Origin: Cerrena zonata
Taxonomy: Eukaryota > Basidiomycota > Agaricomycetes > Polyporales > Cerrenaceae
Direction: 5' to 3'
Assembly: GCA_038087015.1 (NCBI GenBank)
Contig: JASBNA010000006.1
Location: forward strand, 868,001 to 932,000
DNA length: 64,000 nucleotides
A model generated the notes under the pieces. The model searched no databases, was not told where the DNA came from, and saw nothing but the letters and a program-made list of their open reading frames with translations. A program made the position numbers and the translations under genes. Of this stretch, positions 34,926 to 49,673 are shown piece by piece; within the stretch, counting starts at the first letter, position 1, and each line of letters begins with the position of its first letter.

Positions 34926-36084
34926 ATGTCTTTGGAAGTTCCCACTGTAGATCAAATATATAGCAACCAGGTGCTGAGCTACATTCATGTGGCCTCCGCA
35001 AGTGTAAAGCTATTGTTTTCTTTCTTCAAAAACACTCATTCATTATGTGAATCAGGCATGGTTATGGGATGCTTGCATATCATTCTCCGACGAGATTGGG
35101 ACCTTTGTTGACCGCCGGCTGGCAGCCGTTGATGTTGTATATTGGTTATCACGGTATGGGTTGTGGGTACTAGACGAGCAAGGTTCCCAATAAGCTTACC
35201 TCTGTGCCTAGACTTCTTACCCTGTTCATGGTTGTATGTGAGATCATTTCAGCAGGTGTATACCCTCATTCGAAAAGCGTACTCAGGAATGATTCTAACT
35301 TTCGACCTAGTTATGCCGTCCTCTGCTGCGCGTTGCAACGAATTAGTACACATCATCAGTGCAACGGGGACAATCACAACATGTCTCTGCACGTTCCTCT
35401 TTCTTCTCAGAGTAAAGGGCGTGTTCTCTTCGCGACGAGCCAGCTGCATATTCAGTGGATTGTGGCTTATTACGATCGTGGGGGTAATTGCAACAGTCCC
35501 CTTCGCTTTCTTCGGGGGAAACGACAAATCTACTGGCCGTTGTGTTATAAATCGAATCAACAAAACCGAGATAATTGGTTCTATTACCGTTGCTGTCTTT
35601 GACGCAGCGGTATTCACATCAATTTCATATCATATCATATCCACCTACAGAACAACACGAGGACGCTGGGCCACTTTCTTCAGAGGCACAGAAATCGGCA
35701 CGATACCCCGAGCCATATTACGAACTGGACAACTCTATGTCTTGTAGGGTATGCTCAATTGCTATCGCTAATATCTACTGACGTTATGTTCCTGTACTCA
35801 GCCCTATGTGTATTTTATTAACCTGTCTTATGATCGTAGATTTCTCGTCATTCATACCCGCGGATCTTTTACTGCAGTGTCGTGCCGCTGTATACCTTAC
35901 TACGGCCACGTTCTACAACATCATGGCATGCAGAGTGTTTCGTCTGATCCGCCTAGCGGGTCCAACAAATACTTGGGCATCGACTACCGGTACTGCTATG
36001 CAGATGTCGGACCTTCGATTTTCAGGTAGCTCAAGAACCGATGAGGGTACTGCCACCTTCGAGATTGAGACCCCAAGTTCTTAA
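34926..36084 (+). CDS. DUF6533-type seven-helix membrane protein, tandem copy 2
   Basis: The start ATG at 34926 gives MSLEVPTVDQIYSNQVLSYI; an in-frame ATG slightly upstream is possible. The signature exon reads AWLWDACISFSDEIGTFVDR then RLAAVDVVYWLSR. Then LLTLFMVVCEIISAV and MPSSAARCNELVHIISATG lead to the long exon FSGLWLITIVGVIATVPFAF, IIGSITVAVFDAAVFTSISY and TIPRAILRTGQLYVL. The last exon has PMCILLTCLMIVDFSSF, FYNIMACRVFRLIRLAG and a Ser/Thr-rich tail to 36084. Intron positions and phases equal those of the copy at 32859, so the two arose by tandem duplication. Shared blocks such as LRTGQLY and NIMACRVFRL contrast with diverged loops and tails. Confidence 0.85.
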
Positions 36085-36681
36085 TTCGTCTTCTCCACTC
36101 AAAGCAAACCTCATTAACTTACCAATATCTGATCATTACCGTCATCGAATAGTGATTCACAATATTTCCTGACACTGGTAAACAAGCATGATGTACGTAG
36201 GACTGCATGAGGCTATAGCGTCGGGCATGTAAGTATCTCACAAAGTCACAATCAATGATATGCACTTCAAGTAACGATGTCAACCTCAATTGGGATTGTT
36301 TTGACACAGCCAGGGATATATCCACCCGAGTGTACATAGCTACATCGGTTGAAAAAGTAGTATGCGTAAAGGTAAGTAGCAATAAATATAGAAACTACCC
36401 ATCACACTCTTTTCTACAGTCATGCGCATTTTCAAGTCTTTCAGTGGTCTGAAGAGTGTCAAGTGGCTTGCGTCAAGGGTGATCATTCTTCCCAAACATG
36501 TTTAGATATTTGAAGTCCTGGAAGAGCTGCATTCGTTACTTACAGTAATTTGTCTGTCGATTCCGAATATCCGTTTGTTAGAAAACATTAATGATAGACA
36601 TATACAATGGAGTGTTTACATGGATAAAATACACCCAGATAACGTATGGAGATCAAAGGGGTCCTTACTCGCATAGGGAAA
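36085..36681. other. Convergent intergenic region
   Basis: About 600 bp between the convergent ends of the membrane protein gene and FOX2. Short open frames on both strands have no family resemblance. Nothing else seen. Confidence 0.4.
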
Positions 36682-40795
<4,114 letters not shown>

Positions 40796-43700
40796 GGTGA
40801 TACAACTTGTTGTAGAATAAGTCAAGATGAAGTGGAGGTGAAATCGAACGAGGATCGTCGGGTTAGGGACGTATTTAAGGAGAGTGCCCGAGGCAGCTGG
40901 CGCTGGCATGTGAATTCCTCATCTCCGGTCAAATTCTGTTTGGTCCACTGGGGTAAGTCTGGGGTTTTCTCCGCATAGGCAGCATCATCACAAGTTTAGT
41001 CACAGCCTGATAAATTCAACCATTTTGCAACGAATTCAAGAGATCTTAAGTCGTGTCTCTTGCTTTACGTGCCGTGTGCTTCGAAAGTGAACGTTGATAG
41101 CCGATTTCAAACTACTAGGCTTGCTCAGGCCCGACCGTTGTATATTCATCATCATCGTCTGAGCTACAATCGATTGGCTGCAATCCTTGTTATAAAGAGA
41201 GCTACAAACAAGTGAAGGAGGAGTGCCAACCGTTACAAAGTTAAGTACTGTAAGTTACATTACTCCCGGGCCGGTCCATTGAGGATCTTATCTAATCTCT
41301 GTACCTAGACAGTGGCAAATATATACAAACAATCAGCCCAAGCTCGGCGATGGGATGGTTTTGGTTGAACCACCCACTGGCAATAACTACCAATCTCTGA
41401 TAGTCTTTAGTATTAGCCACGAGTCACTATCACTTCTCAACTATTATAATCGCTGTAATCTCGTCTCATCACCCGAAGGCAAGCAATTGCTTTGAAACGA
41501 AGTCCTTAGCCGCCGCTTCGATCTTCTGGTATTACTTTGTAAATCCTTACTATCCTCTTCCATCCTTTCCTCCTTAGTTACCCCGCTGTCTGTCATCAAG
41601 CGCTACTAGTACAGGGGGCAGATATGTCTAAATTTCTTGCTTGTCGCGCTCCCTGAATCCTGGCACAACCTCCCCGTATGTAAGCCTTGAAATACGTCGA
41701 TCATATTGAGAGATCCCTGACTCTCTTTTTTTTATTCCATGGGGGAAAAACGCAATTGTCATGGTCCGCTGTCCGCGGATAATTATCTTGGTCTTGTTCC
41801 GAGCTGTTAGTGGCGCATCTAACTACTACCGTCTACTTTCAAACTCTCAGCAAAAAAATCGGCACTTCCCCCTTGGACGTCCCTTTGTGCCACTGGCAGT
41901 CATAGCGTACTTGCCCTTCCCATCGATGCAGTTCCCTGCTCTTCTAGTAAAGTATTCGACGCAACTATACTCTCAAATGCACCGAATCGATTACCGTAGT
42001 GACCATACGGCTATATCTATTACTGCAGTGTCCCGAACTAATCGCGGTTTAACAGGACGGCCTTCAGCTACTCGACAAGTATAACAATGTCTACTCCCGG
42101 TCAGTCATGAATCAAAGAAGTTCTACAACCACCTATCGGTGTTTTGTGTAGCATTTCTTCATAGATTCGAGTGGATCACTCCCTGCGAATACGAAGTATC
42201 ACATAATGATATAACAACAAAAATTATAATACGACCCCAAATCTCGTCAGACTTATACTCAGGTTTCTCCGCGAAAAAATTAAGCCTGCTAGCTTTCACG
42301 GTCCTTACCATGTATGCTGTCCATACCCTCAAACTTGGTGTTATTTTCCGAACCTTCCTAGGTATACACTCTAAAGTTTCATGATGCAGTCGTTACTTAA
42401 TCATTCCCTACCACTTCAACTCAATTCAATACCGACTTGCTTGCAGCAGTGGGACGGTTTGGGACGACTCAGAACAAAGGATCACAAGTGTTGTCTTGAT
42501 GACACGCCGTAGATTTCGAAGACGAAGGATGTCAGTCGAAAATGGACACCTTATGGTAGTTTTGATCAATAGTATGGCGTGCTATACGGGTTATTGCAGC
42601 TTTGGGTAGTAAACTCATTTTTTGAATGACTGCCGCAGGCACCTAATCCCTCGAAGCGGGATGTTGAACGCTCGGAAGATATCTGCTTCAGCTAAGTGCA
42701 ATACTTACCACAGTTCATGCCAGCATCTTAACATCTGCGAAGACACGCCTTCGAGCGTGCCATTGATTGCGAGATGAATCTCGGGAGAAGTTCTTTGCTC
42801 CTTTCATTTTTGACAGCTGCAGCAGTCCTACCGCCCAAGATACTGATACTCTGAAGTTCGTAATTTACTTGCAATGCTCAATTATCAGGAACTGGAACCC
42901 CACTCAAATCACAACCCCGTTTTCCGGGGCGCGGGTACAGGACACGATCAGAACCTTGGTCTTGGGATCATTCTTCGAAGCCTTGGGATGTTTTCTTTCT
43001 TGTAACGTTTACGCGTATATTACGTTTCTTAGAACGTTATCTTCTGGCACAATCGAAGCGGTTAAGGTGCGTTCTACTCCACTAGAAACTTGATAGTGGC
43101 ACAAACATGCATTAACAACATAAACTCACTATTGAGTTCTAATAGATGATAACTCTACCTCTTCCTTTAACCTAGGAAGGCTGAAGCACTGGAATTTTGG
43201 GTTTTCCACAAAACAATCACGTTCTCACAGGGCATGGCCTCTTTAGAAGCCTCTACATGCTTCATCTATCCCATGACCATCCTCTTCACTCTTTGGTCGT
43301 GGTCTTCGCCTTCCACACCAGGTCTATATTGGATTGTCAGGTGTCGTGCCTCACATTAAGATTGCCTCTAGCGGTGATGCGCACCTTGCTCTCGTTCCTA
43401 CCTACCATATCTGGATCGCTGCTTCTCTCTTCAGGCCCCATCTCACGAGATAAGGGGCGTACAACGTCCCACAAAGTTGACTCGGATTTAGCGGTTCAAA
43501 AATAAGTAAACTAGTCGTGAATCACGATCTGCTCGGCTTGCACTCAGGCTGTCTTGCAGGCTGCGTCGAGATATTGATTTTGATTTATATAAATCAGCTC
43601 CTTATCTCGCACACAACGTCATTCTCAGGCTCAGACTGATACGTCATAGACCACTGCAAGCAATTCCGCAACACGTTGGCTGATGCCATTGGGACCGAAC

Positions 43701-45404
43701 TCACCTGCTGCCTCAACCTCGCATTCATTGCGGGGCGATAAACACCCTAAGGCTGGACGTGTATATATTCCTCATTTACCAAGCCTCGCGGCAGACATGG
43801 AACTCACTTCCATGTCACGGATACCGGCGGTAATAGGACTCAGGAACGAGTCGGTAATATCTCATTCGTGCGAGTTAACGTTGAGTATTGCATATATCCT
43901 ATATTCCTGTAACTTTGATGCGAATCATGTAATGGCTTCCTCTTCACTTTGACGAGTATAACTGTCTCGACAAGAGGCGGGGTATCGCCGGTTATTCTCC
44001 TTGATTCGTACTCAGTTGTATTGGCAGGACATTGACAATACTTTCGTTCACTAAACCCTCCGCCAGCTCATGGAGTCAGCAGGGGATCTTGGCATGCAGG
44101 CAGTATTACATGAGTTACCGCAATACATCTTTCTCGATCCTCCCAGTGGCGTCTTGGCCGCGGGCCTACATAATGCATTACCATAGAACAGCCTCCTGCT
44201 TGACATTCTTATCAAGCACCCATCTCCCGAGAATCCTTTCCGAGGTGCCGGTACCAAAGGCATCATGGACCGCTCAGCTTCAACCCTGGTTCGTTGAACA
44301 ACCGGTTTGTGGGGTAAAAGCTGGCAAACTGATAATCGCGATGAACTCGTGATGTTCCACGCCTCGTTGACCAGTCTTCCGAGGCCCCGTTCCGTGCATC
44401 GGAAATGTTACATCCCAGACGATCTCGTGTTCAAGCTTTTGGGTATAAAGCTCAGGCACCTCGGAACCATTCTCAGAGTCTTTCCTACTCACTTTGTTTA
44501 TCTGTCGTAACTCGTGCGTACTTTAATGTCTGGCCTTTCTGCGACTGGAACTGACAACGCTGCTCCCTACCAGAAGCAATATGTGTTCAGAGGAGTGGTG
44601 GGTACTCCAAAAATTTCTCGAAATGTTATCTTATACGGCCGTCAGCTTTGGCAACCAGCACCGAGGATGCGGGGTATGTTCACCGTTAATATTCTCTCTG
44701 AACTGTATTGATGTTGTCCGTTAGCATTATGTTATACTTTACTATTCCGGCCATAAAGTTGACTGCAACTCATCGAAATGCGCCTTAAGCAAATCCCATC
44801 AAACACATTTCCCTGGTCAAAGATGCAACTGCAATACGGTAAGAAATTGCGCAATGTGCTATTCGTTCGTTCCACAGCTGACTGCGTTGGCCATATAGGA
44901 GTACGATGATCATAGGCGGGTCTTAAATCTTATACAGGAACCTTGCGACCTGTGCAGAGAGAATGCTTTTGCTGCGCGAGTGGGCCGTCGTAGGTAGTCG
45001 GCTGGAGTGAAGTTCGGCCTAGGAGCGCCTCAATTATCGCCAGTTTCCATTTGTTGTCCCAATACCTATTCAAACTGTTATCTTTGATGTATAAATATAA
45101 ATTATGAGTTCAGAAACACCTGGTTCCCCTTTTCTCCGTTCGTATACGCAATGACAGAACCTATGACGTGAAATTGTCATATCAATCACCGTCATGAACG
45201 TACATCGTAGAGCGCGTTAAACCTAGACCTATTCATTCAGTCTGAACTTCCGATAGAAATTTGTCTACACGGCGTAGGTGCGACTAACATGTACGCAATC
45301 TCCCATGGAGAGTCTTGTGTCCGTGTACGAGGATTAGACAATATCCAATTCATTTACTCAAGAACGCGATACACGCTTGCGATATTGTACGTACTTGACA
45401 CATT
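40796..45404. other. Gene-poor region, 4.6 kb
   Basis: I recognise no gene. One plus-strand stretch near 42940-43068 reads DTIRTLVLGSFFEALGCFLS then CNVYAYITFLRTLSSG. It looks like a membrane helix exon and ends at a good donor GTGCGT, and 42275-42365 reads LLAFTVLTMYAVHTLKLGVI. These could be exons of a diverged membrane protein gene, but I cannot assemble it. Other frames (44032-44352, 44514-44711) lack support. The first few hundred bases should be the FOX2 promoter. Confidence 0.4.
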
Positions 45405-47010
45405 CTAGAATCGTTTCCCCCCACGTTTTATCGGTTGCTTGGGTCCTCTTGAAGACCCGCTCTTGATCTGAGCTAGACGGCGTTTTCGCTCAGCTTCACT
45501 GTCGGAGTCTTCACTTTCGGAAGGCATTCTGGATCTTTTCGACTTTTTCGAGGGGCGAACTGGAGAAGATGAGCTAGATTCGGAGGTCGGGCCCGACTTT
45601 TTTCGAGGCGCCCTTTCAGGAGTAGTAGCCTGTGGCGAGGGTTGGCGAGAGTGAGTCTTACCCGCACGTTGTCGAGACCCTGAGCTGCCCACATCCTGGG
45701 CTGGGTTGTTAGCGGAAGGTTCGTCTGCAGCTTGGTCATGCGGCAAGTGGTCCTCCTCGTCTTCAGTTGCTGAGTCATCGTTGTTTGGAATAAGGTCATT
45801 CACGGGCTGTTGACTTGCTCCCGACGTTCTTGCCTTTGCAAACAAATTAGTAGATAGTTAAGTTCCGCACCGGAAATGCGCTCACCGACGGCCCCGGTGA
45901 AATGGAACGACGAGACTTGGCCCGAGATAGTGCAGCAGTTAGTGGCGGAGTTTTAGGTCGGAAGATAGGAACGTCGCGCTCGAAAGGTTCGACCTGCGAT
46001 ACAATGGGCGCTGTACAATCTTACTTAGCGTGCTGGAGCTACTTATTCTCGGGTCCACTTACGCATATCAGGAAGGAAGTTGAACATGGCGGACATTCGT
46101 CGTATCGAGGTCGCTAATCTTGGGCGAGCAAGGGCATTCTTCAAATGATGAGCTATCGTTCGACGACCTGTTCTACCCGCCTTGTCGATTACCTTGAGTT
46201 AGCACGAGAGTGTCAGCGTGACTAAACTTTCTTCGGATATGGGCCGACATTACCTTCTCTAGATTGTCTTCTGATAGCTCCGACATAGACTCCGCCGTAG
46301 AGAATGCTAGATGGTTTAAACTGATAAGAGGTAATACGAGCTGTTGAGATATAACGTTAGCGGATATTTTGGGTCCCTGATTATACGTTTCCCATCTCCA
46401 CTTGAAGTTGGTACTTCTCAATTCAAAAGTTAGGTCCTGTGGTCAACGTGAAGTTAGCGCAAAAAGAGGACTGAATTGTATCACTAACAGCCCTTCGTGA
46501 TTCAACAACCTCGAAAATAAGATCTTTGATCCCGCCGATGCCATGTAAGCCAAGTAGGAAGTCGAGTATCTGTTCCTTCCATTCGGTTTCATCGTCGAGT
46601 CCTTCGGGTGGTGCTGGCCCAGAGGTCGTAGGATTACACTCACGCCAGCGACGTGCGAACAGTTTGCTTGATAATACTATATGGTGTAGCGGTTAAAAAT
46701 AGTTCAAGAAGGTTTTAATGTCCAAGATTTGGCTACACCTTCTCCCCAAACGGTCTTTGTATCTGTGACCATGAGCCAACAGGTACGTTCGGTCGCAGAC
46801 GCGTGAAACTTCTACTAACAGACAATGATCAGTGAGTACATCTCGATGGCGCGCTATATCTCACCATTAGGTAAGGAGTGGAGTTTGGGTTGTCAACCTT
46901 GACCAGCCATTCTTTCTCGATGAGCGACTCTAGGTGTTGCTATGAACCAGATATGAGGATAAGTATCACCAGTGAGAAAGTGAACAACACACATCAGATA
47001 GATATTCCAT
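45405..47010 (-). CDS. NHEJ1: XRCC4-like factor of non-homologous end joining (XLF/Nej1)
   Basis: XLF joins XRCC4-ligase IV at DNA double-strand breaks. The start ATG at 47010 gives a tiny exon MEYLSD, spliced to QHLESLIEKEWLVKVDN. Then TPYLMKFHASATERTCWLMV and TDTKTVWGEVLSSKLFARRW with RECNPT follow: this is the XLF head domain, including the KxHASAT and DxKxVW blocks. The middle has FKWRWETYNQGPKISANVIS and QQLVLPLISLNHLAFS, matching the end of the head and the start of the coiled coil. The C-terminal part (45845-45405) is acidic and Ser/Pro-rich and ends RGPKQPIKRGGKRF, a basic tail like the Ku-binding motif region of XLF proteins. Several short introns keep frame. It shares a 494-bp promoter with the divergent FHA/G-patch gene. 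Confidence 0.88.
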
Positions 47011-47504
47011 GTGGCACGATTTTGGGGGTGCCTGACGCGATAATCTATCAGAAGATTTGGGGTGGTGTGAATGGTATGCCTACCTTCTCAAGACGTACTA
47101 GGTAAAGTTCCAGAAAGACAAAGATAAACTTCAGAATCGATGTCAGTTGAGGCGCCGCGCGAAACTGAATAGAGTAGGATTTTGTCTGTTGTAACGGTAG
47201 TATCAGATTCATATCACTCTAGTTTTCAGGATAAAATCTCACCTGTTTGGTACGCGTTTTTGACGAACTTTGTTCTCGGGTTGAAATGTGGCCAATATAT
47301 CTCTGGGCAACGAGGCTCGCGCGAGAGAGTTCGGGCGATAGCTCCGGTGTAAAGCGACTTCCTTTTATGGATGTCGTGGATCCTAAATTGTTTGGCGCCC
47401 ACGATACAACACAAGTTGTACACTTTGTTCCTCTTTCAGTCACTTACCCGTTCGATACATTCATTGTGACCCTATCTACTCAACCTTCTTACTCAAATGT
47501 ACTG
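47011..47504. promoter_or_regulatory. Shared upstream region of XLF and FHA/G-patch genes
   Basis: The two start codons face away from each other across about 494 bp. The plus-strand frame is open from 47247, so the FHA/G-patch protein could start further upstream than I chose. No defined motif was identified. Confidence 0.4.
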
Positions 47505-48734
47505 ATGGAGGAAGGTGAAGTCATTGAGACCCACAACGAAACCGGTTACAACCCAGAATACGAATGGCCTGGTACAGACAACGGCCCTGCTGCTGTTGGC
47601 AGTGGCTCCTCTCATGACTTAACCAACTACACCGTTCTTACTTCGTGCCCTACAGAACCACACGTTGCCGAACCGGGTGCTGATGCACTCCTTACATCAG
47701 CTTCTTTTCGTCTGCTTGTCCGCACAAGCGCCATACTTCACAAGAGAAAAAGAGTTGCTGTCCTCGACGGGTTCTCTGAAGTCCAGGTAGGGCGAGATAT
47801 GGCACCTCCCGCAAGTGAAACACCGCGGATCCGACTGAAAGAGATGGAAGTCTCAAAGTTGCATGCGACAATTTACTGGGATAAGGATAGGAAGGAGTGG
47901 TGTGTGGTTGACATGGGGTCAAAACACGGTACTTTCGTGCGCTCTAGCAGCGGACCGACTCCCCCAGCTGGTTCTACAGACACGAGTTATGCCAGAGGTA
48001 CACGGCTTTCTTCCCCGCGGGTTGCTAGTGTACCACGGCGGCTGCGACATGCCGACGAGTTGTCTGTAGCAAGTACGACCTTCGTCGTACATATTCACGA
48101 GAATCACATCCCTTGTGTCGATTGCTCGCCTATTGGTGGGGACGAAATAGAACTATTTGATCACAGACGGAGGGGAAACCAACTCGAAAGTCAGAAGCGC
48201 AAGCGTGATGCGTCGATACCTTCTGCAGTCCCTCCTGGAGGGAGAGATCCTAGGAAAGCCATATCGATGTTGAAACGCAATCTACTTTCTCAGCATGATC
48301 AATCCCCCATAAACTCGCAGGCGTCGAATGCTTACATTGATCGCAGTGCTCGTCGACGTGCTCTTCACCCTGATACTACTCCGATTCCTTCGCGAACTAT
48401 GGCACCTCCCTCAGAAGCAACCACAAATCCAACATTACTAATACCTATCCCTGAACCTGTATCTTCCTCTACAACCCCACTTCCAAGCACAAATATTGGG
48501 CATCGTCTACTTATGAAGCAAGGATGGCAGCCAGGTACCGCTCTTGGGAATAAGAGCTTGGAGGATTCTGCAGAAGACACCATTGCTCTGACAGAACCTC
48601 TTACCGTGGTTGGTAATACAAATCGCAGTGGTCTTGGGAGTAGTAGGGCTCCATTGGCCGCTGATTCAGGCTCTACTTCGATGGACTGGAAAGAGGCAGG
48701 AAAAATGCGCAGATGGGCAGGCATGCCCCCATAA
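47505..48734 (+). CDS. FHA and G-patch domain protein (AGGF1-like)
   Basis: The single exon encodes about 409 residues from MEEGEVIETHNETGYNPEYE. The frame stays open to 47247 without a better context, and MEEGEV looks like a natural start. An FHA domain follows: AVLDGFSEVQVGRDMA, the phosphothreonine-binding core RLKEMEVSKLHATIYWDK with WCVVDMGSKHGTFV, and later LRHADELSVASTTFVVHIH. A Lys/Arg-rich linker and a Ser/Thr/Pro segment lead to a C-terminal G-patch, NIGHRLLMKQGWQPGTALG and NTNRSGLGSSRAPLA. The order FHA then G-patch is that of AGGF1 and related nuclear RNA-processing factors. FHA domains bind phospho-threonine partners; G-patches usually activate DEAH helicases. Partners here are unknown. 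Confidence 0.9.
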   Translation: MEEGEVIETHNETGYNPEYEWPGTDNGPAAVGSGSSHDLTNYTVLTSCPTEPHVAEPGADALLTSASFRLLVRTSAILHKRKRVAVLDGFSEVQVGRDMAPPASETPRIRLKEMEVSKLHATIYWDKDRKEWCVVDMGSKHGTFVRSSSGPTPPAGSTDTSYARGTRLSSPRVASVPRRLRHADELSVASTTFVVHIHENHIPCVDCSPIGGDEIELFDHRRRGNQLESQKRKRDASIPSAVPPGGRDPRKAISMLKRNLLSQHDQSPINSQASNAYIDRSARRRALHPDTTPIPSRTMAPPSEATTNPTLLIPIPEPVSSSTTPLPSTNIGHRLLMKQGWQPGTALGNKSLEDSAEDTIALTEPLTVVGNTNRSGLGSSRAPLAADSGSTSMDWKEAGKMRRWAGMPP

Positions 48735-49267
48735 CATGTCGGTCTGATCTATCTGGAATCACGACGTGATATGGTATGGCATAAACTTTGTACCTATGTC
48801 ATCCCCATCATCCCCATTCAACACATTCGATATAAGGCCTTTGAAAGCAGAATCTCTCTTTTGGCAGCTTGGCCCAGAGCTGGGGATGGGTTGCTTTATT
48901 CCAATACGTGCCCATAAATTTGCAAACCATTGATGATATCAAGGGTACTGGGGTGTCTAGTGGATGGGTGACGATGGGTTGATGCAGGTGTCTGACAGAT
49001 GACTGATAGAAATAGACGTGTGCTTCAGTTCTATGAATGGCGAGCGTCCATCCCCTTCGAGCCGGAGATTGGCACAATCACTCTCATATATTTCCTCCTC
49101 ACTCCGTTTAAATACGTCCTCACGAATATATTATCGTCATCATCCCATCGCCACCTGCCCTTCCAGTTAGTTTAGAGCTTGAGCGTCCACCAATTGCTTA
49201 TTGATTGTCGGTTTCGATCACAGCTCTGGCGAAAATTCATAATGAGAGATTGTACACGATCTTCAAC
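48735..49267. other. Intergenic region
   Basis: About 530 bp. An 89-codon minus-strand frame (48808-49077) has no family resemblance and no supporting context. Probably 3' untranslated region followed by a promoter. Nothing else seen. Confidence 0.4.
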
Positions 49268-49613
49268 ATGCTTCCACTACGTTCACCATCATCTCGAATG
49301 TTACCTAGTCCTCTCCTAGTCGAAGGCCTGGCGATTGAAGTAAGTGACGGTGCCACTTCTCGCTTGTACTCTCGCTTGTACTCTCTAAAATTCTGGAATA
49401 AACTCCAGGATCCTCCTTCCTATGTTTCTGTATTCATCATATCATTATTATCGACGGTGTCCTGGAAGAAAAACTCTTTCATGGATCCAGGTATGCCCTC
49501 ATTTGTTGCTCGATAGCCGATTCTAACGCTTAGTTCAATTTATAGCATCACGGTCTAAGCTAGTACGGTTTTCAGACGAAGCTCTCATACCTAAATTGAA
49601 CGACATAGGTTGA
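49268..49613 (+). CDS. Small protein, unrecognised, two exons
   Basis: A short two-exon gene is plausible. Exon 1 starts MLPLRSPSSRMLPSPLLVEG and contains DGATSRLYSRLYSLKFW, in which a 12-bp tandem repeat encodes SRLY twice. It also has a hydrophobic stretch YVSVFIISLLSTVSW. A standard intron of about 55 bp (GTATGCCC to TTTATAG) then joins in frame to SRSKLVRFSDEALIPKLNDI followed by Gly and a stop. The intron-exon fit and continued frame favour a real gene of roughly 95 residues. I know no family. It ends 61 bp before the convergent end of the phospholipase gene. Confidence 0.4.
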
Positions 49614-49673
49614 ACGTCCTGACCCACAGCTTCATATTAAACGGATATATCCTATAAACCTACAATAATAAAC

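Noticed and set aside
42139..44711. A full gene in the second gene-poor region assembled from frames at 42139, 42767, 43197, 44032 and 44514
   Set aside because: The frames cannot be joined by standard introns into a product resembling any family I know; only the helix-like stretch near 43000 is kept as a weak lead.
49350..49390. 12-bp tandem repeat as a microsatellite of interest
   Set aside because: Only two units; it is noted within the small gene and does not merit a separate entry.
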